36,388 nucleotides of DNA from an uncultured Pelagibacteraceae bacterium (GCA_902630065.1 CACOTF010000010.1:1-36388), one strand, 5' to 3'. Shown: positions 15,492 through 24,140, counted from the stretch's first letter. Program-made: numbers and translations. The notes: generated from the sequence alone by a model not told the origin.

Positions 15492-16265
15492 ATGAAAAAT
15501 GAAATTAATCGTATTGCTGATAGACTAGTTAAAGCTTTCAACACAAATACAGTCATTAATCCAATACCAGTAAAATATTGTAAAAATATTAATTTAGCTA
15601 ACAAACTTAGAAAATTGTGTGAAGACCAAATTAAAGATGAAACAATTGGAATAAAAGCAGGTGGAACTGGAATTCAAGCTTTAAAAAAATTAAAGGAAAA
15701 AGAACCATTTACAGCAAAAGTATTTAAAAAAAGATTAGTTAAATCTGGTCAAAAAGTAAAAATAAATCAACACACAAAAGGTATTGAGGTTGAAGTTTAT
15801 TATTTTATTAAGAAATCTTTCTTTGATTTCAAAGGAAAGGTTACAAAATCAAATGTCACTAAATTTATTAAATTTATGGGACCTTGTTTTGAAATAGTAG
15901 GTTTTAGACAGAGAAATAAAAAATTTACATATTTGGGAGATATTTGTGGAGATTTTGGTTTTAATATCAAATTTGTTGTTGGAAAAAAAACAAAATTTAA
16001 AAAATTAAACTTAAATAATTTGAAAACGTCACTAGTCAGCAAGAAGAATGGAGTAAAAGTAAATGGTAATACAAATATTGTTTATATAAACCCATTAAAT
16101 TCTTTAAGATTTGTTTTAAATAAAGTTAAGAAAGAAAAAATTAGTTTAAATAAAGATTTTTATGTTTTCACAGGCTCAACTGTGGGAGTTGTTCCATTTA
16201 AAGGAAAAGGATTATACAAAGGAACAGTTGATAAAATTGGTTCTGTTAGTGTTAACATTTGTTAA
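15492..16265 (+). CDS. 2-keto-4-pentenoate hydratase / fumarylacetoacetase-family enzyme
   Basis: A 257-residue protein of the FAH/hydratase family (MhpD-like), which adds water to 2-oxo-dienoates or decarboxylates oxo-acids with a bound divalent metal. Recognisable elements are the substrate loop IGIKAGGTG (residues 52-60), GPCFEIVGFR (a 'P-x-(I/F)-E-(I/V)' metal-binding strand) and the C-terminal FTGSTVGVVPFKGKGLYKG, where the family has 'TGs...pv..Gd'. The protein is unusually lysine-rich and diverged, so activity is not certain. It sits between the M23-like gene and the M24 gene and overlaps the latter by one base (TAATG). It may process a 2-oxoacid made by neighbouring dehydrogenases. 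Confidence 0.75.
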   Translation: MKNEINRIADRLVKAFNTNTVINPIPVKYCKNINLANKLRKLCEDQIKDETIGIKAGGTGIQALKKLKEKEPFTAKVFKKRLVKSGQKVKINQHTKGIEVEVYYFIKKSFFDFKGKVTKSNVTKFIKFMGPCFEIVGFRQRNKKFTYLGDICGDFGFNIKFVVGKKTKFKKLNLNNLKTSLVSKKNGVKVNGNTNIVYINPLNSLRFVLNKVKKEKISLNKDFYVFTGSTVGVVPFKGKGLYKGTVDKIGSVSVNIC

Positions 16266-17416
16266 TGGGTCTTCATTTTAGTAAAGAAGAATTCTCAAAT
16301 AGAAAAGAAAAGACACTGAACTCTATGAAAAATGAGGGTGTAGAAGCTCTTATTATGTTTAGACAGGAGTCTATGTATTGGCTCACTGGTTACGACACTT
16401 TTGGATTTGTTTTTTTTCAAGCATTAGTTTTAGATCAAAGAGGTAATGTAATACTGTTAACTAGAGCCCCTGATTTAAGGCAAGCTCAAAATACTTCCAA
16501 CATTAGTGATATAAGAATTTGGGTTGATAAAGATGGTGCTAATCCTGCTGATGATCTCAAAATAATTTTAGATGAACTAAACTTAAAAGGAAAAAAAATT
16601 GGTATTGAATATGAAGCCTACGGTCTTACAGGGAGAAATGCATTAAGACTTAATGCGGTTTTACAAAACTATTGTTCAATTGAAGACAAATCAGAACTAA
16701 TTACAAAACTAAGAGTAATAAAATCTGATGAAGAAATTAATTATGTAAAAAAAGCAGCAAATTTAGCTGACAAAGCTTTAGATGAAGTTTGGAAGTATGC
16801 AAAAACAGGAGTAAGTGAGTCTAAAATTTTAGCTGAAATGAACAGAGTTATATTTGAAGGAGGTGGGGATTATCCTGCTAATGAATTTATAATAGGGTCT
16901 GGAAAGAATGCCCTACTCTGTCGATATCAAGCGGAAAAACAAATACTTAATAATCAAGATCAGTTAACCATTGAATGGGCTGGAACTTTTAGGCACTATC
17001 ATTCAGCAATGTTTAGAACAATACCCATAGGAAAAGCAGACCCAAAACATCATAAAATGCATGAAGCATGCGTTGAGACTCTTATAAATTGTGAAAATAA
17101 ATTAAAGCCTGGAAATAAAATTGGAGAAGTTTTTGATGTTCATGCAAAAACTTTTGATGATCATGGCTTTAAGAATTCAAGAATGAATGCATGTGGCTAC
17201 TCATTAGGTGCAACTTTTTCTCCTAATTGGATGGATTGGCCAATGTTATACACAGGAAATCCATATGAGATTCAGCCTGGAAATATATTCTTTATGCATA
17301 TGATATTGATGGATTCTGAAAATCAATTAGCCATGAACTTAGGTGAGACTTATTTAGTAACAGAAAATGGAAACGAAAGATTAGGTAAACAAAAATTAGA
17401 TTTAATAATCTTATAA
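16265..17416 (+). CDS. Creatinase-fold M24 hydrolase, ectoine hydrolase (EutD/DoeA)-like
   Basis: A 383-residue pita-bread-fold protein; the ATG at 16265 overlaps the upstream stop, and a TTG six bases earlier is less likely. The N-terminal creatinase domain contains MFRQESMYWLTGYD. The C-terminal domain has YPANEFIIGSGKNALLCRY and DQLTIEWAGTFRHYHSAMFR. Metallo-members of M24 have five ligands, D-D-H-E-E. Here the first is E237, the second position reads S-A (near A248), the His is replaced (CGYSLG, 310-315) and the fourth Glu falls in FFMHM. Only E361 (GETYLVT) is kept. This points to a metal-independent creatinase/EutD-type hydrolase rather than an aminopeptidase. No eutE/doeB is adjacent, so an ectoine role is a suggestion only. 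Confidence 0.82.
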   Translation: MGLHFSKEEFSNRKEKTLNSMKNEGVEALIMFRQESMYWLTGYDTFGFVFFQALVLDQRGNVILLTRAPDLRQAQNTSNISDIRIWVDKDGANPADDLKIILDELNLKGKKIGIEYEAYGLTGRNALRLNAVLQNYCSIEDKSELITKLRVIKSDEEINYVKKAANLADKALDEVWKYAKTGVSESKILAEMNRVIFEGGGDYPANEFIIGSGKNALLCRYQAEKQILNNQDQLTIEWAGTFRHYHSAMFRTIPIGKADPKHHKMHEACVETLINCENKLKPGNKIGEVFDVHAKTFDDHGFKNSRMNACGYSLGATFSPNWMDWPMLYTGNPYEIQPGNIFFMHMILMDSENQLAMNLGETYLVTENGNERLGKQKLDLIIL

Positions 17417-17418
17417 TA

Positions 17419-19608
17419 TTATTTATTTAGAAATTTTTGCGCTTCCGAAAAATGGACAGCAAAATTCATACCTTCGGTATCTTCTTTGTTTAAACCTTGT
17501 GTATTAACACCAACAACTTTGTCTTTATAAAAAAGTGGTCCTCCTGAATTACCCGGATTAATTGCTGCATCTGTTTGAATAAATAAAACTTTACCAGTAT
17601 CAGTTACGCTATAAACACTAGACTCCATTCTAATTGCACTTATCCATCCTTTGGTAAGTGAAAACTTTCTTCCTTTTGGATGACCTAGAGCCTCTACCAA
17701 CTCTCCTTGCTTTAATTGACCATCAAAGAAAGTTACTGGTTTTCCAACAAAATTTGTTTTTAATAAAGCTAAATCTCTCTTTAAATCTTTTTTAATCACA
17801 ACGGCTGATGATCTTTTATTTGCTTTGTTAGTAACTGTTATTGTAGATGCATTTTCAATGACATGGTAGTTGGTAAGTATCTCATCTTTGCTTACAAAAA
17901 AACCAGACCCTAAACCATTATCTGTTTTTACAATAACAACACTATCAAATCTTTCATCTTTTAGCTCAAATCCTGAACTATTATTTAGTGATGCTGATTT
18001 ATTATTTTGTTTTTTTTTACCGCTAGTTAATTTTTGCCACCAGGATAATTCCTCTTCTTTATCATCTACTGAAGAAATTATATTCAAACTTACATAAAGT
18101 TCATTTTTTCCAGGTAATTCATTAAAATTGTTTTCATTTTCAATTAAGTTTAAAAATTTATCTGCTGAGATATTAGATAATTTTTGTTTCTGCCATCTTG
18201 TTATATCTTTTTTTTCAGAATATTTACTCACTAGAGAGTTATATTTTTTATCTTGTGGATCAATATTGTAAGCAGCAGTAAAATTTTTATTTTTTTCGAT
18301 AGAAATAAATTTTTCTTTATAACTATAATTTGTTGATTGTATTACCTGAAATATTGCTTTTTTTTCTGCTTTTATTCCTTGAGTTATATAAGAGTAATTT
18401 CTTAAAACTTCTTTTTCTAAATAATGTGGAGTAGATGAGAGTTTTGCAGACCATCTTTCATATCTGTTACGTGCATTATTTCTTTTTTCACCTGCTGCAG
18501 CTTGACCTGCTAGACCAGCCATTTGATTAAAAATCGATGCCCATCCACCATAAGGATTATAATATGTTGCCGCTGCGGTAGAATTTTGAAAGTTTCTTTC
18601 AGCTATCAAATAGTCTCTTTCCGCACTTCTAAGTTCTGCTTCAATTCTACTTATTTCAGGATTAGGTATAGATTTGGTGCCGGCAACATAAGTAGATCCC
18701 ACCTCATTTTCAGAAACTACAGATGAAAATGTATCAAAATCTTTTGGAATAATTATTACTAAGTTAGAATTATTTGCAAACAGTGTATTAACGGTTTGCT
18801 CATCTAAATTATCAATCTCAGTAAAATCAATGTCATTATTAGGATTAATTTTTGGAAATAATTCTTGATTTACGATTGAATTATTTAAAAAGATAATTTT
18901 AAGATTTTCATTAACATTTTCTACATTTTGAATTTTGTTTTTGGCTTTTTGTTTTTCAGCTCTTAGTTTTGCATCTCTAATTTTTTTATTTTCAATTTCA
19001 GCTAATCTTTGTTGTTTTTTTAATTCTTTTTCTCTTCGTTTTTTTTCTAAATCAGCTAGTCTTTTTTCCTTTTTGAGTTGTTGTTTAATTTTATTAGCTA
19101 TCTTCTTCTTCTCCTGCTCTTCTTTTCTTTTTTTAATATCGGCTAATCTTTGTTGTTTCTTTAATTCTTGTTCTTTTTTTCTTGCTAGTATTTTATCCTC
19201 TTTTTCTTTTTTTCTCTGTTTAATTTTAGCCAGAATATCCTCATTGTCCTTTGAGCTTAACTCAATTTTTTTTGCTTTTTTCTTTATCTCCTCTGAAACT
19301 TTTAAAATATTTTTTTTATCTTTTTCTTTTGTGTTTGTTTCTATATTTGATATATCTTTATTTTTAGACTCTAACTCAGTCGCTCTAAAATTTTTAAGTT
19401 CTAAAAATCTTTCACTTTGGTTAAAATTTACTAAGTGTGTAAATTCTTTTTTATTAATTTCTTTACTATTATTAGAGCAATTATCATTTCCAAATATCGG
19501 GTATATAAAACCTTCTTCATCTAAACATAATTTTTCCTCGGCTTTTAGATTTGTATTAAAAAAAATAAGTAAACAAGCAAAAAAAATAATGTGTATTTTT
19601 TTTTTCAT
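17419..19608 (-). CDS. Exported coiled-coil protein with C-terminal trypsin-like (Deg/HtrA-type) protease domain
   Basis: A 729-residue periplasmic or surface protein. The signal peptide is MKKKIHIIFFACLLIFFNTNLKA (cleavage after residue 23). Residues about 95-225 are an extreme Lys/Glu/Gln coiled coil with imperfect repeats. Residues 230-550 are a middle region with a TYYNPYGGW Ala/Gly patch (348-356) and a second helical part. The S1 protease domain fills about 552-729, with triad H582 (TNYHVIE), D612 (KRDLALLK) and S688 (NPGNSGGPL), and ends 41 residues after the serine. No PDZ domain follows, unlike DegP, DegQ or DegS. The N-terminal coil may tether it to the wall or a partner. It is divergent from a second exported coiled-coil gene, 34 bases away. 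Confidence 0.87.
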   Translation of the reverse strand: MKKKIHIIFFACLLIFFNTNLKAEEKLCLDEEGFIYPIFGNDNCSNNSKEINKKEFTHLVNFNQSERFLELKNFRATELESKNKDISNIETNTKEKDKKNILKVSEEIKKKAKKIELSSKDNEDILAKIKQRKKEKEDKILARKKEQELKKQQRLADIKKRKEEQEKKKIANKIKQQLKKEKRLADLEKKRREKELKKQQRLAEIENKKIRDAKLRAEKQKAKNKIQNVENVNENLKIIFLNNSIVNQELFPKINPNNDIDFTEIDNLDEQTVNTLFANNSNLVIIIPKDFDTFSSVVSENEVGSTYVAGTKSIPNPEISRIEAELRSAERDYLIAERNFQNSTAAATYYNPYGGWASIFNQMAGLAGQAAAGEKRNNARNRYERWSAKLSSTPHYLEKEVLRNYSYITQGIKAEKKAIFQVIQSTNYSYKEKFISIEKNKNFTAAYNIDPQDKKYNSLVSKYSEKKDITRWQKQKLSNISADKFLNLIENENNFNELPGKNELYVSLNIISSVDDKEEELSWWQKLTSGKKKQNNKSASLNNSSGFELKDERFDSVVIVKTDNGLGSGFFVSKDEILTNYHVIENASTITVTNKANKRSSAVVIKKDLKRDLALLKTNFVGKPVTFFDGQLKQGELVEALGHPKGRKFSLTKGWISAIRMESSVYSVTDTGKVLFIQTDAAINPGNSGGPLFYKDKVVGVNTQGLNKEDTEGMNFAVHFSEAQKFLNK
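19001..19167 (-). repeat. Direct repeat inside the coiled-coil coding region
   Basis: Two 26-base copies (19001-19026 and 19142-19167) differ at one base and are spaced 141 bases (47 codons) apart. They encode ELKKQQRLAEI and ELKKQQRLADI of the coiled coil. A third degenerate copy, KKEKRLADL, lies between them near 19050-19075. The near-identity at DNA level suggests recent duplication or gene conversion within the coil. Confidence 0.8.
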
Positions 19609-19642
19609 TTAATAGATAATACAGAATAAATTTTATTTTAAA

Positions 19643-20311
19643 ATGCGAATCATTATTATTATTTCTCTTTTTTATTTATATGGTTTATCAGTAAAAGCAG
19701 ATAATTTATTACCAGATGTATCATTTTTACTAAATGACAAAAAAGAGACGGATAAACTGGTAATGATGAACTCTACAAAGGCAAAAAAGATGGTTTTAAA
19801 TAGTTATGATCAAATCTCCAACACCAATTTTGAACCAAATTTTAAAGATAGAAACAAAGTAAACAAAATTGAAATCACTCTAAAAAAATGTATTGAAAAA
19901 AAATGTTTTAGTAACATGCTTCCAATATGGAGAAAAGGAAGACCACCTACAAAGGCTATAGCGTTGGCTTATGCTCAAGTGGTTGATGGTCTAGTGACTG
20001 AAAATTTAAAACTTAAATATGAAAATCAAATTAGTAACCTTATCAAAAAAAAAGAGACTGAAAATGAAATTGCTAAGTTAAGAAACGAGACAAATATTGA
20101 TAAGATTAAAGATCAATTTCAAAAAAAAATAGTTTCAATTGAAGATGAAAATTCGAAATTAAAAACTACTATTGAGAAGATGCTTATTAATTATCAAAAT
20201 CAGATTTCAAAACTTAAAGCTGAAAATGATACTCTCAGATCTAATTTTGACAAAGCTTATAATTTAGTTCCAAAATCAAAAAGAAAAAAATTAGAAGAAG
20301 AAATCGAGTAA
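19643..20311 (+). CDS. Exported coiled-coil protein, unknown function
   Basis: A 222-residue protein with signal peptide MRIIIIISLFYLYGLSVKA, cleaved before DNLLPDV. The middle holds ITLKKCIEKKCFSNMLPIWRKGRPPTK, with a Cys-x4-Cys pair that may form a disulfide. Residues about 115-205 form a heptad-rich coiled coil (NQISNLIKKKETENEIAKLR, NSKLKTTIEKML and similar) ending in a basic KSKRKKLEEEIE tail. The gene is divergent from the coiled-coil protease with only 34 bases between starts, so shared control and a structural partnership are plausible. I do not recognise the family. Confidence 0.7.
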   Translation: MRIIIIISLFYLYGLSVKADNLLPDVSFLLNDKKETDKLVMMNSTKAKKMVLNSYDQISNTNFEPNFKDRNKVNKIEITLKKCIEKKCFSNMLPIWRKGRPPTKAIALAYAQVVDGLVTENLKLKYENQISNLIKKKETENEIAKLRNETNIDKIKDQFQKKIVSIEDENSKLKTTIEKMLINYQNQISKLKAENDTLRSNFDKAYNLVPKSKRKKLEEEIE

Positions 20312-20318
20312 ATTAAAT

Positions 20319-20771
20319 TCAACTTTTACAACCAAAGAAAGAAATATATTTTTCGTTATCTTTAGTGTTCATATTTTTTGTAACTTCGTGAATTAATTCA
20401 CCAGTGGATCTATTTAAAAATACCGACTCTGAGTATTTTTTTTCTTTATCTATATTTTTAAATAAAATGGTATCGTTTTTAGCAATTCTAACATCATCTT
20501 TACTAATATCTGAATAAGTATCTATAAATTCTGATAAACCATTAATAGTAAGTTTGCTTGGTTGTGCTGCTACAACTTTTAAAACTTTTTTTTTATCTAC
20601 CTCAATATTATCTGCTGTAAATGTTTGATAATTAAAATCTTTATTTTTGATCATTATTTTTTCTAATTTACAATCAAATGTGATTTTAAAATCATGGATA
20701 ATATCAGTATTTTTAGAAAAACTAATTGATGATGAAAAAAGTAAAATTACTATCGAAAATATAATTTTCAT
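20319..20771 (-). CDS. Small exported protein of unknown function, 150 aa
   Basis: It begins with signal peptide MKIIFSIVILLFSSSISFS, then KNTDIIHD. The mature part is about 130 residues of alternating polar strands (FKITFDCKLEKIMIKNKDFN, FLNRSTGELIHEVTKNMN), probably a small beta-rich periplasmic protein. One Cys near residue 36 and another in the C-terminal GCKS could pair. The ATG follows the stop of the renalase-like gene without any spacer (TAAATG), so the two are cotranscribed. No homologous family comes to mind. Confidence 0.6.
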   Translation of the reverse strand: MKIIFSIVILLFSSSISFSKNTDIIHDFKITFDCKLEKIMIKNKDFNYQTFTADNIEVDKKKVLKVVAAQPSKLTINGLSEFIDTYSDISKDDVRIAKNDTILFKNIDKEKKYSESVFLNRSTGELIHEVTKNMNTKDNEKYISFFGCKS

Positions 20772-21749
20772 TTATTTACCATATCGTATTTTACTGTGTA
20801 AATCGTGTGCACTTTGCCACCCATTTTCTAATCTTGGTCCTCCAAAATAATCACCGCATAAACCTAATTTTAAAGACTTATTCCATAAAGATAATTGTTT
20901 AAGTGACTTTGAATTGGATGAATACATCCAGCCGTGAATTCTTGAATGATGAATTTTTTTAATTTTTAAATTTGTTAATTTCTCAAATTTTTTAACAAGC
21001 TGGTTTGTATAGTATTTTCTTTTATTTCTATAATCTTTCGTGAATTTATTTCCGTATTTATAAGTACTTTGAAGTGTCCATAAATCATACTTATAATTAA
21101 ATCTTTTTTTACTATTTTCATAAGCAGCCCAACCGAGCATCTCATCATTAAAATAGTAACTACTATTTGATTGTTTAAGCTTATTAGTAACAATCATAAC
21201 TGTTAAATTGGCATCCATTTTAACTTTTTGATTTAAATAGGATTTATTTAAATATCTTTGTCCTAATTTCTTACTTTGAGGAAATGGGCAAGTCATAATA
21301 AGATTTTTACATTTTTGTTTAACTCCATTTTTAAATGTTAATTCCCAATAGTCGTTTAATCTCTTTATATTTATAAGTTCATGTTCAAAATTACATTTAA
21401 TTTTCTTTAATAAATGTTTGCTAATAGAGTTGTTTCCTTTTGTTCCAATTAATTTTATATGATTTTTAATTTCTTTGACTGTTTTATGCAGAAACAAATG
21501 ATTTCCTCCCCACCTTTTTAAAACTCTTTTTTTAATAAGTTGATTAGTAAAGGTTTTAAATTTTGAAGATTTCGGAGAGATATATTGAAGCCCGTGATCA
21601 AATCCGACTTTATCTTTATATTTTTTAAAAGAGCTTCTGCCACCAAAACCCCTTGCTTTGTCATAAACTGCAACGGAACATTTTTTATTTAATAAGTTTG
21701 CTATCGTTGATCCAGAAATTCCTGATCCTATGATGCAAAAATCAAGCAT
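20772..21749 (-). CDS. Renalase-like NAD(P)/FAD-dependent oxidoreductase
   Basis: A 325-residue flavoprotein of the renalase / amine-oxidase-like family. The FAD motif is FCIIGSGISGSTIANLL (4-20). The second motif is VYDKARGFGGRSS, the renalase-type 'D-K-(A/S)-(R)-G-x-G-G-R' fingerprint, followed by FDHGLQY. The C-terminal FAD contact is LKLGLCGDYFGGPRLENGWQSA with 'GD(x)n(G)xxxExAxxSG'-like spacing. Bacterial renalases oxidise alpha-NAD(P)H isomers and so detoxify misfolded cofactors. Whether this diverged, lysine-rich protein does so is inference. It lies 18 bases downstream of the aminotransferase gene. Confidence 0.82.
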   Translation of the reverse strand: MLDFCIIGSGISGSTIANLLNKKCSVAVYDKARGFGGRSSFKKYKDKVGFDHGLQYISPKSSKFKTFTNQLIKKRVLKRWGGNHLFLHKTVKEIKNHIKLIGTKGNNSISKHLLKKIKCNFEHELINIKRLNDYWELTFKNGVKQKCKNLIMTCPFPQSKKLGQRYLNKSYLNQKVKMDANLTVMIVTNKLKQSNSSYYFNDEMLGWAAYENSKKRFNYKYDLWTLQSTYKYGNKFTKDYRNKRKYYTNQLVKKFEKLTNLKIKKIHHSRIHGWMYSSNSKSLKQLSLWNKSLKLGLCGDYFGGPRLENGWQSAHDLHSKIRYGK

Positions 21750-21767
21750 GATTTGTAACTTGATTAA

Positions 21768-22940
21768 TTAACAAAGATACTCAAGTGCTTTAAGTATTCC
21801 ACCTTTTTTATAAGGTATTTTGGATTTCATTAAACCCATTTCAACACCTGCCAATGTTCCAGCTAACATTAGTTCATTAAAGTCACCTAAATGGCCAATT
21901 CTAAAAATTTTACCAGCAACTTTTGCAAGTCCAGTTCCTAATGACATGTTGTAATGATCTAAAATAGTTTTTCTTAAAAAATCTGCATCATGACCGTCTG
22001 GAACCATTACTGCTGTTAATGAATCTGAGTATTCTTCAGGGTTTTTACAAAGTATTTCTAATCCCCAAGAGTTGACCGCAACTCTTGTAGCTTCTGCAAA
22101 TCTTTTGTGTCTTTTGAAAACATTATCTAACCCCTCTTCTGTAAGCATATTGATTGCTTCATCTAAACCATAAAATAAATTTGTGGCTGGAGTGTAAGGA
22201 AAGTAACCTTTTTTATTATTTTCTAACATCGGTCCCCAATCCCAATACGATTTTGGTAATTCAGATGTTTTATATGCTTCTAAAGCTTTAGAACTTATTG
22301 CATTAAAAGAAAGTCCTGGTGGTAATAGTAATCCTTTTTGAGAACCACCGACAGTTACATCTACTTTCCACTCTTCATGTCTATAATCAATAGAGCCTAA
22401 TGAAGATATCGTATCAACAAATAATAAGGCTGGATGTTCCGCATTATCCATAGCTTTTCTAATTTCTCCAATTCTACTTGTAACTCCAGTAGAAGTTTCA
22501 TTATGTACAGCGCAAACGGCTTTAATTTTTTTATCTTTGTCTTCTTTTAGTTTTTGTTCAACGATGTTTGGATCAACACCTGTTCTCCAATCACCTTCAA
22601 CAAAGTCTACTTCAATTTTAAATTTTTGAGCAATATCCCACCAAAGAGTTGAGAAATGTCCAGTTTCGAACATCAAGATTTTATCTCCAGCACTTAAAGT
22701 GTTTACAAGTGCAGCTTCCCAAGCACCCGTTCCTGAAGCTGGAAAAATTATTACAGGTTCTGAAGTTTTAAAAATTAATTTTATTCGGTCTAAAACTCTT
22801 AATCCTAATTCAGCAAAGTCTGGTCCTCTATGATCAATAGTAGGATAATCCATAGCTCTTAGAACTCTATCTGGAACGTTTGTTGGTCCTGGAATTTGTA
22901 AAAAATGTCGACCAGGTCTTATATTATTTGAAATTGCCAT
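21768..22940 (-). CDS. Serine-glyoxylate aminotransferase-like class V aminotransferase
   Basis: A 390-residue PLP enzyme that transfers an amino group to glyoxylate, normally from serine (making hydroxypyruvate and glycine). The N-terminal GRHFLQIPGPTNVP and the HRGPDF motif at 37-42 are typical of serine/alanine/aspartate-glyoxylate aminotransferases. PASGTGAWEAAL (67-78) binds the PLP phosphate and FVDTISS (174-180) carries the PLP-contacting Asp. The Schiff-base lysine is K202 in TVGGSQKGLLLPPG. Related enzymes include aspartate-glyoxylate aminotransferase BhcA, and specificity cannot be decided from sequence. It is divergent from the hydroxyacid gene pair that starts at 22986, fitting a role in glycolate/glyoxylate metabolism. 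Confidence 0.88.
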   Translation of the reverse strand: MAISNNIRPGRHFLQIPGPTNVPDRVLRAMDYPTIDHRGPDFAELGLRVLDRIKLIFKTSEPVIIFPASGTGAWEAALVNTLSAGDKILMFETGHFSTLWWDIAQKFKIEVDFVEGDWRTGVDPNIVEQKLKEDKDKKIKAVCAVHNETSTGVTSRIGEIRKAMDNAEHPALLFVDTISSLGSIDYRHEEWKVDVTVGGSQKGLLLPPGLSFNAISSKALEAYKTSELPKSYWDWGPMLENNKKGYFPYTPATNLFYGLDEAINMLTEEGLDNVFKRHKRFAEATRVAVNSWGLEILCKNPEEYSDSLTAVMVPDGHDADFLRKTILDHYNMSLGTGLAKVAGKIFRIGHLGDFNELMLAGTLAGVEMGLMKSKIPYKKGGILKALEYLC

Positions 22941-22961
22941 ACCGCTGTATATGCTAAAGAA

Positions 22962-22967
22962 ATTATA
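22962..22967 (-). promoter_or_regulatory. Candidate -10 box for the aminotransferase gene
   Basis: A perfect TATAAT on the minus strand lies in the 45-base divergent gap, 21 bases before the aminotransferase ATG, leaving a leader of about 15 bases. The matching -35 would fall on the first codons of the opposite gene and is poor. Consensus matching only. Confidence 0.3.
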
Positions 22968-22985
22968 TAAGCAAATTTATAATAT

Positions 22986-24140
22986 ATGACAAATAGTAGT
23001 AATTTAATTGATAGTTTGGAAGTTTATGTTCTTAACAATCCAGAAGAAGTTACACCACATTGGGTAAGCCATTTTATAGTTCCAACAGCAAATGAACTAT
23101 TAATAAAAATTAAAAATAAAGATGGTAATTCAGGATTTGGATTGGCCACTAGCTATACGGATATATCTCCATTAGTAAAACCATTTTCCAATGGGATTGC
23201 TGATCTGATTATTGGTGAAGATCCTTTTAGTCCAGAAAAATTGTACGAGAAAATTTTTAAATTAACAGATACCAGAATAAGTAGTGAGAAAGGTTGGAGC
23301 CGAGAGGCTTTGATTAGAATATCTGCAGCTCTAGATATTGCATGCTGGGATCTAATGGGTAAAGCATCTAACATACCACTTTATAAATTATTTGGTGGTT
23401 ATCGAAATAAAGTTCCTGTTTATGTTACTTGTGCTTATTACAGAGAAGGAAAAGATGAAAAGGAATTAAGAGATGAATTAAAAAAATTAGTTCAATTAGG
23501 TCATCAAAGTTTTAAAGTTAAAGTTGGAGGTCTAACAATAAAAGAAGATTATAAAAGACTTGAGATAATAAGAGAAGAAATTGGTTCTGAAAAAAGTCTT
23601 ATGATTGATGTTAACAGAGCATGGGATTTAAAAACAGCAATTGAAGGAGTAAAAGAATTTGAAGTATTTAATCCAACTTGGATAGAAGAACCAGTAAGAT
23701 GGGAAGATGATAGAAGATCTCTGAGAGAACTTTCAAAAAGAACAAAGATACCTTTATCGGGTGGAGAAAGTGAAATCACAATTTATGGATGTAGATCTAT
23801 GCTTGAGGAAAATGCCATACAAATTTTGCAATTTGATTGCACAATGTTTGGTGGATTTACAAGTGGAAGAAAATTAGCATCATTATGTGAGATCAATCAT
23901 ATTGACATAGCACCGCACCATGATTGTTATGTACACGCACCTTTAGTAGCTTCTACACCGTCTGGAAGGATTTTAGAGTCATTTGATGATGTAAGAGATC
24001 CATTGCAGTCAGAATTGTTTGATATTAAACACGAAATGAAGAATGGTTGGATATATTTAAACGATCATCCAGGACTAGGACTAAATATATCAGAAAATTC
24101 TTTGAAAAAATTTGGTAAACTTATATACAAAAATAAATAA
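22986..24140 (+). CDS. Mandelate racemase/muconate lactonizing-type enolase-superfamily enzyme (acid-sugar dehydratase-like)
   Basis: A 384-residue enzyme whose residues match the mandelate racemase subgroup, which abstracts the proton alpha to a carboxylate and most often dehydrates aldonic or aldaric acids to 2-oxo-3-deoxy acids. The KxK base is K177/K179 (FKVKVG). Mg2+ ligands are D208 (IDVN), E234 (IEEP) and E261 (GGES). The opposite Asp-His dyad is D284 and H311 (APHHD), spaced 27 residues as in mandelate racemase (D270/H297). The capping domain contains RISAALDIACWDLMGK. It is followed after 18 bases by a D-2-hydroxyacid dehydrogenase, suggesting a hydroxyacid or sugar-acid pathway. No ribosome site is visible before the ATG. 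Confidence 0.88.
   Translation: MTNSSNLIDSLEVYVLNNPEEVTPHWVSHFIVPTANELLIKIKNKDGNSGFGLATSYTDISPLVKPFSNGIADLIIGEDPFSPEKLYEKIFKLTDTRISSEKGWSREALIRISAALDIACWDLMGKASNIPLYKLFGGYRNKVPVYVTCAYYREGKDEKELRDELKKLVQLGHQSFKVKVGGLTIKEDYKRLEIIREEIGSEKSLMIDVNRAWDLKTAIEGVKEFEVFNPTWIEEPVRWEDDRRSLRELSKRTKIPLSGGESEITIYGCRSMLEENAIQILQFDCTMFGGFTSGRKLASLCEINHIDIAPHHDCYVHAPLVASTPSGRILESFDDVRDPLQSELFDIKHEMKNGWIYLNDHPGLGLNISENSLKKFGKLIYKNK

Noticed and set aside
18935..19612. A 225-codon plus-strand open frame opposite the coiled-coil protease
   Set aside because: It is the mirror of Lys/Glu/Gln codons giving Phe/Leu/Ser-rich nonsense; the signal peptide and catalytic triad identify the minus strand as coding.
21768..22940. 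Aminotransferase as BhcA of the beta-hydroxyaspartate cycle
   Set aside because: No bhcB, bhcC or bhcD is nearby; the sequence alone does not separate BhcA from serine-glyoxylate aminotransferase.
22978..22983. TATAAT immediately before the dehydratase ATG
   Set aside because: Only two bases from the start codon, so transcription from it would begin inside the gene.
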